64,000 bases of DNA, taken from assembly GCA_036262035.1 (NCBI GenBank), contig DATAJS010000013.1, positions 62,001 to 126,000 of the forward strand. Direction: 5' to 3'. Source of the DNA: Burkholderiales bacterium (lineage in GTDB: Bacteria; Pseudomonadota; Gammaproteobacteria; Burkholderiales; SG8-41). Each line of letters begins with the position of its first letter. Within the stretch, counting starts at the first letter, position 1. Made by a program: the position numbers and the translations under genes. Below are positions 7,560 through 15,560 of this stretch, one piece after another. The notes beneath the pieces were generated by a model. It was given only the letters and a program-made list of their open reading frames with translations. It searched no databases and was not told the DNA's origin.

Positions 7560-7901
7560 TCCCGGGCGCATCGCGGGAAGGTTGCCCCCTAAATCCGCGA
7601 CGCCGGTGAGGCGCCGCCAGCCGTCGCGATCCCAGCCGACGACGCGCTCGACTTCCTTGCCGCCTGCGAAGCGCACGAGCGTCGGTGTCGCTTCGATGCC
7701 GCTCAGCCACGAGCGGTCGAGGTCGCGATCGTCGACGACTTCGACGCCCTGAGGAAATGCAGGGTCGTCCTGCGACACCGCGCGAAAGCCGGGCACGGCC
7801 CGTGCAACCGCCGCCAACTGCGGTTCGATGAGGGTGCACGTGGGACACGCGCGCTTGACGAAGACCACGAGGCCGTCGTCGAATGAGGGTGGGGTCGCCA
7901 T
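7557..7901 (-). CDS. Thioredoxin-family protein (possibly a selenoprotein, see 7482-7559)
   Basis: 114 residues to the first stop. A thioredoxin-like fold is indicated by VVFVKRACPTCTLIEPQL with the redox pair Cys19-Pro-Thr-Cys22, the cis-proline region GIEATPTLVRF, and a following strand with GGKEVERVVGWDR. No signal peptide is present, so it should act in the cytoplasm. The C-terminus NLPAMRPG stops abruptly at a TGA. From memory, related thioredoxin-like proteins continue with a Cys-Gly-Ser motif at this place, which is why the TGA may encode selenocysteine. Otherwise it is a plain or slightly shortened thioredoxin-like protein. It is convergent with the upstream kinase gene and divergent from the lipoprotein gene. 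Confidence 0.8.
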   Translation of the reverse strand: MATPPSFDDGLVVFVKRACPTCTLIEPQLAAVARAVPGFRAVSQDDPAFPQGVEVVDDRDLDRSWLSGIEATPTLVRFAGGKEVERVVGWDRDGWRRLTGVADLGGNLPAMRPG

Positions 7902-7937
7902 CGACCTCTCCGCCGAAAGATGATCAGTCTAAATGAT

Positions 7938-8246
7938 ATGAGCGCATTCAAGCTTTCGCCGTTCGCATGCGCCGCCGCCCTGGCTCTCGCCGCATGCGCC
8001 GACATGGATTGGACCAAGCCGGGCGCCGACAAGGCCGCCGTATCCCGCGACATGGACGACTGTCGCGGCGCGTGGCTGCGGCGCGCCGAACCGCCCGAGG
8101 CGAAAGCATCGCAGGAGAGGACGCAGCCGGCCGTCGTCTCGCCGGGGCGTCCCGCCGGCAGCGCGAACGAGCGTTTCATCGCCGAGCACGAAGCGGTCCG
8201 GCAGTGCATGGTCGCGAAGGGCTACCAGCTCGCGCCGGCGCGCTGA
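7938..8246 (+). CDS. Small lipoprotein, function unknown
   Basis: 102 residues from the ATG at 7938. The N-terminus MSAFKLSPFACAAALALAAC is a lipoprotein signal with a lipobox ending in cysteine (LALAAC), so the mature protein should be lipid-anchored. The remainder contains two further cysteines (DDCRGAW and RQCMVAKGY) that could form a disulfide, and the ending RQCMVAKGYQL resembles the C-terminal pattern of many small proteobacterial lipoproteins. An alternative ATG at 7920 would spoil the short signal peptide. Function not recognised. Confidence 0.75.
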   Translation: MSAFKLSPFACAAALALAACADMDWTKPGADKAAVSRDMDDCRGAWLRRAEPPEAKASQERTQPAVVSPGRPAGSANERFIAEHEAVRQCMVAKGYQLAPAR

Positions 8247-8271
8247 ACGATCGCACTGTAATATCGACGGC

Positions 8272-9186
8272 ATGGACGCGCGCCGACGCTCCGCGTTGAA
8301 GACGATCGCGGGGCTCATCGCTGCGGGGGCGGCGATGCCGGCAACGAGCGCGAGCACCTCGATGATCACTCGACCCATCCCACGCAGCGGTGAAGCGCTG
8401 CCGATCGTCGGCCTCGGTACGTGGCAGACGTTCGACGTCGGCCCCGACGCCTCGCAGCGCGCGCCGCTCAGGGAAGTGCTGCAGACGCTGGTCGCGCGCG
8501 GCGGCAAGGTCGTCGATTCCTCGCCGATGTACGGCGAATCGGAGCGCGTCAGCGGCGACCTCGCCGCCGAGCTCGACCTGCGCGACAAGCTTTTCCTGGC
8601 CACCAAGGTCTGGACGAGCGGCCGCGAGGCCGGCATCCGCCAGATGGAGCAGTCGATCAGGCTCATGCGCGCCAAGCGCATGGACCTGATGCAGATCCAC
8701 AACCTGCTCGACTACGAGACGCACACCCGGACGCTGCGCGAGTGGAAGAGCGCCGGCCGCGTGCGCTACATCGGCATCACCCACTACACCCGGAGCGCTT
8801 TCCGCGAGCTGGAGCGTCTCGTCGCGACCAGGCAGTACGATTTCGTGCAGTTCAACTTCTCGATGGCGGAGCGTGACGCCGAGGAGCGTCTCCTCCCGGC
8901 GTGCGCGGAAAGCGGCACCGCCGTGCTGATCAATCGGCCGTTCGCCGAAGGCTCGTTGTTTCGCCACGTCAAGGGCAAGAGCCTGCCGCCATGGGCGGCC
9001 GAGCTCGATTGCGCGAGCTGGGGGCAGTTCTTCCTGAAATGGATCGTCGGCCACCCGGCGGTCAACTGCGTCATCCCGGCGACGCGCAGGCGCGAGCATA
9101 TGGAGGACAATGCGGGAGCGGGCGCCGGCAAGCTGCCCGACGCCGCGATACGCCGGCGTATGCTCGACTATCTGCAACAGGTCTGA
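8272..9186 (+). CDS. Aldo/keto reductase, probably exported by Tat
   Basis: 304 residues. The aldo/keto reductase catalytic tetrad is complete: Asp82 and Tyr87 (VVDSSPMYGE), Lys112 (ATKVWTSG) and His143 (MQIHNLLDYE), on a (beta/alpha)8 barrel. The start MDARRRSALKTIAGLIAAG followed by AMPATSAS looks like a twin-arginine signal, so it may be a periplasmic NADP-dependent reductase. The nucleotide-binding end is weakly visible (VIPATRRREHMEDN). It is followed six bases later by a vWA gene, but no shared function is obvious. Confidence 0.88.
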   Translation: MDARRRSALKTIAGLIAAGAAMPATSASTSMITRPIPRSGEALPIVGLGTWQTFDVGPDASQRAPLREVLQTLVARGGKVVDSSPMYGESERVSGDLAAELDLRDKLFLATKVWTSGREAGIRQMEQSIRLMRAKRMDLMQIHNLLDYETHTRTLREWKSAGRVRYIGITHYTRSAFRELERLVATRQYDFVQFNFSMAERDAEERLLPACAESGTAVLINRPFAEGSLFRHVKGKSLPPWAAELDCASWGQFFLKWIVGHPAVNCVIPATRRREHMEDNAGAGAGKLPDAAIRRRMLDYLQQV

Positions 9187-9192
9187 GACGCG

Positions 9193-10245
9193 ATGAGATT
9201 CATCTCTCCGATGATGCTGTGGCTGCTGCTGGCGGTGCCGCTGCTCGTCGCGCTGTATCTGTTCATTCTCCGGCGTAAAAAGCCCGTCGCGGTGCGCTTC
9301 GCGAGCGTCGCGCTGGTGCGCGAAGCGCTCGGTCCCGGCCAGCGCCTGCGGCGCCACCTGCCGCCGCTGCTGCTGCTCGCCGCGCTGACTGCGATGCTGC
9401 TCGCGGTCGCGCGTCCGACCGCGGTGATCACGCTGCCGTCGGAGCAGCGCACGATCGTGCTCGCGATCGACGTCTCGCTCAGCATGCGCGCGACCGACGT
9501 CGAGCCGAGCCGCATCGCCGCCGCGCAGGAAGCCGCGAAAGCGTTCATCGCCGAGCAGCCGCCCGACGTGCGCATCGGCATCGTGTCGTTCGCGGGCACC
9601 GCGCTCCTCGTGCAGGCGCCGACGCAGAACAAGGACGACCTCATCGGCGCGATCGACCGGCTCGACCTCCAGCGCCACACCGCGATCGGCAGCGGCCTCA
9701 TCATGGCGCTCGCGACCCTTTTCCCCGACGCAGGCATCGATCTGGAGTCGATGATCTTCGGCGCCGGGCGCGATTACAAACGCGGCGTCGCGATCGACCA
9801 GGCGGACAAGACCGAAGCCAAGCCTTTCACGCCGGTGCCGCCGGGCTCGTATGCGTCCGCCGCGATCATCCTGTTGTCCGACGGACGCCGCACCACGGGA
9901 CCCGATCCGCTCGACGCGGCGAAGATGGCCGCCGACCGCGGCGTGCGCGTCTTCACCGTGGGGCTGGGCAGCGCGCAGGGCGGCATGGCGGGCTTCGAAG
10001 GCTGGTCGATGTACATGCGCTTCGACGAAGAGACCCTGAAAGCGATCGCCGATGCGACGAAGGGCACTTACTTCTCCGCGTCCACCGCCGCCGAGCTCAA
10101 GAAGGTCTACCAGGAGCTCAACACGCGCTTCATGATGGAGAAGAAAGAGACCGAGATCGGCGCGCTCTTCGCCGCGCTCGCCGCGCTGCTCGCGGTGATC
10201 GCCGCGAGCCTGTCGCTCGCGTGGTCCAACCGGGTCTTTGCGTAA
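9193..10245 (+). CDS. BatA-like membrane protein with vWA domain
   Basis: 350 residues with two N-terminal hydrophobic segments (about 8-26 and 57-73), a von Willebrand A domain with the metal-site motif Asp93-x-Ser95-x-Ser97 (DVSLSM) and LLSDGR later, and a C-terminal transmembrane helix (about 315-340). This is the usual BatA/aerotolerance architecture. There is an insertion around MIFGAGRDYKRGVAIDQADK between the vWA strands, longer than usual. It is on the opposite strand from, and two genes away from, the MoxR/DUF58 cluster, so it may work with that cluster. Confidence 0.85.
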   Translation: MRFISPMMLWLLLAVPLLVALYLFILRRKKPVAVRFASVALVREALGPGQRLRRHLPPLLLLAALTAMLLAVARPTAVITLPSEQRTIVLAIDVSLSMRATDVEPSRIAAAQEAAKAFIAEQPPDVRIGIVSFAGTALLVQAPTQNKDDLIGAIDRLDLQRHTAIGSGLIMALATLFPDAGIDLESMIFGAGRDYKRGVAIDQADKTEAKPFTPVPPGSYASAAIILLSDGRRTTGPDPLDAAKMAADRGVRVFTVGLGSAQGGMAGFEGWSMYMRFDEETLKAIADATKGTYFSASTAAELKKVYQELNTRFMMEKKETEIGALFAALAALLAVIAASLSLAWSNRVFA

Positions 10246-10250
10246 CGGAT

Positions 10251-10457
10251 ATGAAATTCACCATCGAAACGGAACAGGAAGCTGACGGCCGGTGGCTGGC
10301 CGAGATTCCCGAACTTCCGGGCGTTCTCGCTTACGGAACAACTCGCGACCATGCCATGTCACAAGCACAGATTCTGGCGCTGCGCGTAATCGCCGATCGG
10401 CTCGAACACAACGAGACCAAACCTCAGCCCATCTCGATCGATATCGCAGCGGCATGA
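10251..10457 (+). CDS. hicB: HicB-family protein (orphan antitoxin)
   Basis: 68 residues from the ATG at 10251 (MKFTIETEQEADGRWLAEIP). The partial RNase-H-like HicB fold is clear: a strand with acidic residues and DGRWLAEIPELPGVLAYG, then a helix with DHAMSQAQILALRVIADRL. HicB normally neutralises the mRNA interferase HicA and represses the operon. This HicB lacks a C-terminal DNA-binding domain. Its stop overlaps, by ATGA, the start of a 12-codon remnant of hicA, so the toxin has been lost and the antitoxin remains. Confidence 0.85.
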   Translation: MKFTIETEQEADGRWLAEIPELPGVLAYGTTRDHAMSQAQILALRVIADRLEHNETKPQPISIDIAAA

Positions 10458-10492
10458 CCGCTTGGCCTTCTTCGAAGGCACGTCACGTATAA
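10454..10492 (+). pseudogene. hicA toxin remnant, 12 codons
   Basis: The reading frame from the ATG at 10454 gives MTAWPSSKARHV and then TAA. The start is characteristic of many HicA proteins (Met-Thr-x-Trp-Pro-Ser-x-Lys-Ala-Arg-x-Val), which continue for about 60 more residues with the catalytic GSH motif. Here nothing HicA-like follows in any frame before the next gene at 10524, so the rest has been deleted. The ATGA overlap with hicB is kept. The identity rests on a short stretch and on position. Confidence 0.6.
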
Positions 10493-10523
10493 GGTTGAAG
10501 GCGCCGGTCTCCGGGGAATCTGA

Positions 10524-11255
10524 ATGGCCATAACCAACAAACAATCGGGCACCAACGTCGCCGAGATCGCCGACGGGATCTATCGGATCAATACACCGGT
10601 GGTGATGGAAGGCGGCCCGGGCGGGTTCTCGTTCAATCAGTACTTGATCGTCGACGACGAACCGCTGATCTTCCACACCGGGCCGCGCAAGATGTTCCCG
10701 CTCGTGCGGGAAGCGGCGGCGAGCGTGTTGCCGGTGGAGCGGCTGCGCTACGTCTCGTTCTCGCACGTCGAGGCGGACGAATGCGGCTCGCTCAACGAAT
10801 GGCTGGCGGCAGCGCCGCACGCTTCGCCGCTGTGCGGCACGGTCGCCGCGCTGGTGTCGATCGACGACCTCGCGGACCGCCCGGCGCGCGCGTTACGCGA
10901 CGGCGAGACGCTCTCGCTCGGCCAGCATTCGGTGCGCTGGTTCGATGCACCGCACCTGCCGCACGGCTGGGAGTGCGGCTTCCTGATGGAAGAGCGCACC
11001 GGGACGCTCCTCTGCGGCGACCTCTTCACGCAAGGCGGCGCCGATCACCCGCCCGTCACCGAGTCGGACATCCTCGGACCGAGCGAGGCGTTCCGCCGGA
11101 GCATGGACTATTTTTCTCACACCAAGAACACGCGCGCGATGCTCGAAAGACTGGCCTCCGCGAAGCCGGCGACGCTCGCCTGCATGCACGGCAGCGCGTG
11201 GCGCGGCGACGGGGCGACCCTATTGCGCGCGCTCGCGGACGCGCTCACCTCCTGA
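10524..11255 (+). CDS. Metallo-beta-lactamase-fold protein, di-iron (ODP/FprA-like) type
   Basis: 243 residues. The metal-site pattern is HxExDE (His81, Glu83, Asp85 in SFSHVEADECG) rather than the HxHxDH of zinc hydrolases, with further ligands His147 (PHLPHGWE), Asp166 (CGDLFTQ) and His222 (CMHGSAW). The HxExD form is known from the oxygen- or nitric-oxide-reducing di-iron domain of flavodiiron proteins. This protein has only that domain and no flavodoxin part. It could be an oxygen-binding or sensing protein. Its last 36 bases overlap tail-to-tail with the large vWA gene on the other strand. Confidence 0.85.
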   Translation: MAITNKQSGTNVAEIADGIYRINTPVVMEGGPGGFSFNQYLIVDDEPLIFHTGPRKMFPLVREAAASVLPVERLRYVSFSHVEADECGSLNEWLAAAPHASPLCGTVAALVSIDDLADRPARALRDGETLSLGQHSVRWFDAPHLPHGWECGFLMEERTGTLLCGDLFTQGGADHPPVTESDILGPSEAFRRSMDYFSHTKNTRAMLERLASAKPATLACMHGSAWRGDGATLLRALADALTS

Positions 11256-14200
11256 GAGCCGCCGCCAGCTCCTCGCGGTCAGGTCGACGAGGAACAGGAT
11301 CAGCGCAGCGAGCGCGAGCGGCCACCAGGTTTCGCGGTCCGGAAACACTTCACCCGGCGACGGCGCATAGAGCCGTTTCAGGCCGGCGGCAAGATCGTCG
11401 GGATCGAGCATCTCGCCGCCGGTTTCTTCCGCGAGACGGCGCAGCAGGGTGAGGTTGGGGCTCAGCTCGCGGTATTCCTTCGGATAGGGCGCCACGTAGG
11501 GAACCGTCATCACCGACGACGGCGGCTGCCCTTCTCCACCCTCGGCAAAGAGCGTGACGAGATGAATGCCGCGCCCCGACGGCGTGAACCGGCCTTCGTA
11601 GCGGCCCGGCGCGCTCAGCGTGAGCGCGGCCTGCTGCGTGCTTCGATCGGATGCGGTGACGTTGCCGCGAAGCTTGAGGTCGTTCACGAAGCGGCCGTCT
11701 TCGGAGACGAAATCGGCGACCAGCCGCACCGCGTCGCCCTCGGCGTGGAGCTCCGCGCGCATGCGCGTCGGAAGGACCCGCCGCATGGTGTCGCGCGCGA
11801 GCTGTCCCGCGAGTTGCGGCAAGCCCTGCCAGCTCACCCATTCGCGGCCCCAGCGCCCGCTCAGATCCGACGTGAACGCCGCGACCCGGCCGAGCCCGTG
11901 CCGCCATGAGACGAGCAGAGGATCCTCGCCCGCCTGCATGAGCAGCTCGGCGCCCTGCTTCGGATAGGTGAGGACATAGCCGCGCAGGCGTGGCAGCGCC
12001 GCCTGCGCGATGCCGCGCAGCGGCCCGACCGGCGCCGTCACGCGCGGCGCGAAAGTCTTCTCGACCAGCAGGTCGCGCGCGACGAGCAGCGTCTCGGTGG
12101 TGAAGATCTGCGGGATCGTCCGCGGGTCGTGAGTGACGTAGCCGCGGCCCTTGCCCGCGCGCGCGATCTCGGCGAGCAGTTTGGCGTCGGAATCTTCCCC
12201 CACCGAAACCGTCGAGACGGTCACGTTCGCCTGCGCCAATTCCTGGATGAGCGGCTGGAAGTCCGCTTTCTCGGTGAGACCGTCGGAGAGCACGATGACG
12301 TGCTTGATCGCGGCCGCCTTGTCGATCATCACCCGCCGCGCTTCGACCATCGCCTTGTACATGTCGGTACCGCCGTCGGAGGTCAGTGCGGCGAGCTCCT
12401 TGCCCACCCACTCGCCGTGGCCGACGGGGCGGAACCTGAGCGCCCAGTCCCAGGCGGCGTCGAAGGCGAGGATCCCGACCTGATCGCTCGGGTTCATGAT
12501 GTCCGCTGCCGCGACGATCGCCGCCTTCGCGAGGTCGAGCTTGGTGCCGCCTTGCGCGCCGATGCCCATGCTGCCCGACTTGTCGATGACGAACAGCAGC
12601 GCGACGTGAGGCAGGTCGAGGCGCGCCGGCGGACGCATGTCCACCGGCAGGACGCGTTCGAGCGGCGTGCGGAAGTACCCGCCGGCGCCGTAGCTCTGCG
12701 GACCGCCGACGACGAGCAGGCCTCCGCCGAGATCGCGCACGTAGCTCTCGATGTTCTCCATTTTCGCGTGCGTGAGGTGAAACGCGGGCACGTTGTCGAG
12801 CACGAGCAGATCGTAGGAAGCAAGCTCGGGCAGCGCGAGCGCGGTCGCTTGCGGCGCCGACGACGTCACGGCGTAGCCCTGCGCGCGCAGCACGCGCCCG
12901 AGAAATTGCTGGCTCTCGCGCTCGGAGGAAAGCAGCAGCGCCCGCGGCGCGCCTTTGACCTCCACCACGGCCTGAAGAACGTTGTTCTCCGCGAGCGTAT
13001 CGTCCGCCGACTCGACGAGCAGCTCGTAACCGTGGCTGCCGCGCTCGGCGAGGCTGTCGCGAAAGCCGATCTCGTTCTCGCCCGGCTTCAGCTCGAGCTC
13101 GCGCTCGGCCGTGAGGACGCCGTCGCGCAGGAGCTTCACGCGCGCGCGCGCAGCGCCGCGGCTTTCGATCTTCGCTTCGATGCGGAAAGCTTCGCCGCTG
13201 TCCACCTGGCGCGGCACGACGAGGCCGCTCACGAACACTTCGTTGCGCGCGCGAGCAAGGGTGACGGGCAGCGTCCAGACCTGGGTGCGCTGCGCGCGCA
13301 ACAGCGGGACCAGACGCGCGCTGTTGCCGCGGTTCTCGTTGCCGTCGGTCACGAGCAGAAGCCGTCCCTGGCGGCCGCCGCCGATCTGCGCGAGCCCGGC
13401 CTGGAGCGCCGCTTCCAGGTCGGTGGACTCGCGATCGAGCCGAGCGGAAAAATCCTGCGGAGGCTCGCGGCGCGGCGGCGACTCCCACTCCGGCGTGCGC
13501 GCGAACATGAGCAGTCCCGTGCGCGCATCGTCGTGCGAGAGGGGCGCGGCCGCTTCGAGGAGCTCGCGCGCTCTTTCCTGACCTTCCTGTCCGGTGCTGC
13601 GCGACACATCCACGCCGACGATGACGTCGAGCGCGCGCACGCCCTGGAGAATTTTCGGGTTCACGCAGGCGAGCGCCAGCGCGGCGAGCGCCGCGGCACG
13701 CAGCGCGAGCGGCGCGAGCGCGAGCTTCATGCGCCACGCGAGCACGCCTTCCAGCGCGAGGAGCCCGAGCACCAGGCCGAGCAGGACGGGCCACAGCGCG
13801 AAACCTGCCGCGGCGGTACCGTCGCGCGTGGACGCCGGCGGCGGTTGCGCCCCGGCCGTCGTGCGCGCGGCGATGTTCGATTCGTCCTCGTCGAAGAGAT
13901 TGACCGTAAAGCGGCCGGCGCGGCCGGCGCTTCTCCACGTATAGACGCCCGTCTCGAGCGTGTCGCCGAAGATCACCGGGTTCCCGGTGACCGCGAGCTT
14001 TTCGCTGCGTCCCGACGGCGCGGCGATCTCGACCTCGCGATCGCCGGGCGGGACGAAGATCGGAAGCGCCGCCCCGGCGCGCGCGCTCTCGGCGGGAAAC
14101 TCGCGCCGCCCCGGCCGGAACCATTCGAACGCGTTGTGAAACATCACCGGAAAGGCGACGCGGTACGGCAGGTCCGACGCCGTCACATCGAACCCGATAT

Positions 14201-15560
14201 AGAGCGCCTTGAGCTTCGCGCGCTCGAACGCGACGACGAGCGGTCCCTCCTCCGACCGCGCCAGCACTACGGCGTCGCCGCCGGCCGCCACGCGCCGCGC
14301 TTGCTTCACGTGCAGATCGCCGAGGCTCAGCCCCGCGGTCACCGGGTGCTGCGCGAGCGGTGCGCTCACGCGCGGGCCTTGCATCTCGCCCTGCGCCTCG
14401 AGCGGCAGCTTCGGCGGCACGGTGCCGATGTAAATCACGTTGCCTTCGGTGAGCTCCGGCGCGGCCACGCGATCGAAGAGGAGGACGTCGTAACCGCGCG
14501 CCGCCTCCGGCTGCCAATCCGGAATCGCGGTGAGCTCCACGCGCGGAAAGAAGCGCAGCAGGTTATCGAGCGCCGGGTTACCGGGGCCGACGTAGAGCAG
14601 CCTGAGCGGCGCCGCGGCGCTCACCGTGACCGCGGCGCGATCGTCGGTCGGGAAGTCGTCTTCGAGCGCGAGTTGCGCGGTCAGCGTGCCGGCGGGTTTG
14701 CCGTCGTACGGACGAACGACGACCCTCCGCCCGCCGGGCTCGATCGTGATGTCCTCGCGCGCGAGCACGGTCTCGCCGAGCGCGAGCGTGAGCGGCGCGC
14801 GTGCGGCCCTCGTCCCGAAATTTCGCACCTGCGCCATGACCTCGAAGCGCTCCGAGCCGTCGGCGCGGCGCCTGATCTCGAGCCCGACGATGCCCACGTT
14901 CTCGGTGCCGCCGGGGATGCGGACGAAGCGCGAGCCCGGCGACTCGCGGCTGAATTCCTCGGCGCCGGCAAACGCGGCGTCGCTCACCACGACGACGCGG
15001 TCGTGACCGCCTTTCTTCAGGAACGCGTGGGCGAAGAGGATCGCGTCCCTGACGTTGCCGGACGCATCGGTCGGGCGGAGCGCGCGTGCGGCGTCCGCGA
15101 GCCGCTGCCTGTCCGCGGTGAACGGCACGATGACGCGCGTGTCCGGACCCGCGCCGATCAGCATCATGCGCTGTCCGGCGTGCAGGTCGTCGACGAGCGA
15201 CGCGAGCTCGCGGCGGGCCGCGTCGAAGCGCGTGCCGCCCTGCCCTTTCGCTTTCATGCTGGCGGTGAGATCGATGACGACGATCGTGTCGCCGCGTGCG
15301 GCGCCGACGTGGAGCAGCGAGGGATCGGCGAGCGCGGCGACGAGCGCGATCGCGGCGAGCAGCTGCAGGATGAGGAGCAGATTCCTGCGCAGCAGCCAGC
15401 CGAGGCGCGTCGCGAGCGGGCGTTCCCTGGCGATGCGATCCCAGATGAAGAGCGCGGTCGTCCTCACCTTCACGCCGCGCGGCCTGAGGCTGTGCAGGAA
15501 CAGGATCAGCGGCACGGCCCCGAGGGCGATCGCGAGCGCGTAGGGAACGCCCCATTCCAT
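11220..15560 (-). CDS. 1446-residue fused membrane protein: BatA-like vWA half joined to vWA / class I GATase-like / vWA half
   Basis: One uninterrupted frame. Residues 1-80 have two membrane helices of the BatA type (ALAIALGAVPLILFLHSLRP). A first vWA domain follows (DLTASM near residue 90). About residues 580-610 form a helix ending LEGVLAWR. From Met611 a second protein-like segment begins: helices, a second vWA (DVSRST near 640), a class-I-glutamine-amidotransferase-like fold around 870-960 (GGGLLVVGGPQSYGAGG), a third vWA (DKSGSM near 990), and a final membrane helix near 1410. BatA-like and vWA/GATase-like proteins are normally separate neighbours. The relic ATGA at the joint (13730) suggests that a one-base change fused two overlapping genes. 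It is the last gene of the MoxR/DUF58 cluster. Confidence 0.85.
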   Translation of the reverse strand: MEWGVPYALAIALGAVPLILFLHSLRPRGVKVRTTALFIWDRIARERPLATRLGWLLRRNLLLILQLLAAIALVAALADPSLLHVGAARGDTIVVIDLTASMKAKGQGGTRFDAARRELASLVDDLHAGQRMMLIGAGPDTRVIVPFTADRQRLADAARALRPTDASGNVRDAILFAHAFLKKGGHDRVVVVSDAAFAGAEEFSRESPGSRFVRIPGGTENVGIVGLEIRRRADGSERFEVMAQVRNFGTRAARAPLTLALGETVLAREDITIEPGGRRVVVRPYDGKPAGTLTAQLALEDDFPTDDRAAVTVSAAAPLRLLYVGPGNPALDNLLRFFPRVELTAIPDWQPEAARGYDVLLFDRVAAPELTEGNVIYIGTVPPKLPLEAQGEMQGPRVSAPLAQHPVTAGLSLGDLHVKQARRVAAGGDAVVLARSEEGPLVVAFERAKLKALYIGFDVTASDLPYRVAFPVMFHNAFEWFRPGRREFPAESARAGAALPIFVPPGDREVEIAAPSGRSEKLAVTGNPVIFGDTLETGVYTWRSAGRAGRFTVNLFDEDESNIAARTTAGAQPPPASTRDGTAAAGFALWPVLLGLVLGLLALEGVLAWRMKLALAPLALRAAALAALALACVNPKILQGVRALDVIVGVDVSRSTGQEGQERARELLEAAAPLSHDDARTGLLMFARTPEWESPPRREPPQDFSARLDRESTDLEAALQAGLAQIGGGRQGRLLLVTDGNENRGNSARLVPLLRAQRTQVWTLPVTLARARNEVFVSGLVVPRQVDSGEAFRIEAKIESRGAARARVKLLRDGVLTAERELELKPGENEIGFRDSLAERGSHGYELLVESADDTLAENNVLQAVVEVKGAPRALLLSSERESQQFLGRVLRAQGYAVTSSAPQATALALPELASYDLLVLDNVPAFHLTHAKMENIESYVRDLGGGLLVVGGPQSYGAGGYFRTPLERVLPVDMRPPARLDLPHVALLFVIDKSGSMGIGAQGGTKLDLAKAAIVAAADIMNPSDQVGILAFDAAWDWALRFRPVGHGEWVGKELAALTSDGGTDMYKAMVEARRVMIDKAAAIKHVIVLSDGLTEKADFQPLIQELAQANVTVSTVSVGEDSDAKLLAEIARAGKGRGYVTHDPRTIPQIFTTETLLVARDLLVEKTFAPRVTAPVGPLRGIAQAALPRLRGYVLTYPKQGAELLMQAGEDPLLVSWRHGLGRVAAFTSDLSGRWGREWVSWQGLPQLAGQLARDTMRRVLPTRMRAELHAEGDAVRLVADFVSEDGRFVNDLKLRGNVTASDRSTQQAALTLSAPGRYEGRFTPSGRGIHLVTLFAEGGEGQPPSSVMTVPYVAPYPKEYRELSPNLTLLRRLAEETGGEMLDPDDLAAGLKRLYAPSPGEVFPDRETWWPLALAALILFLVDLTARSWRRLSGGERVRERAQ

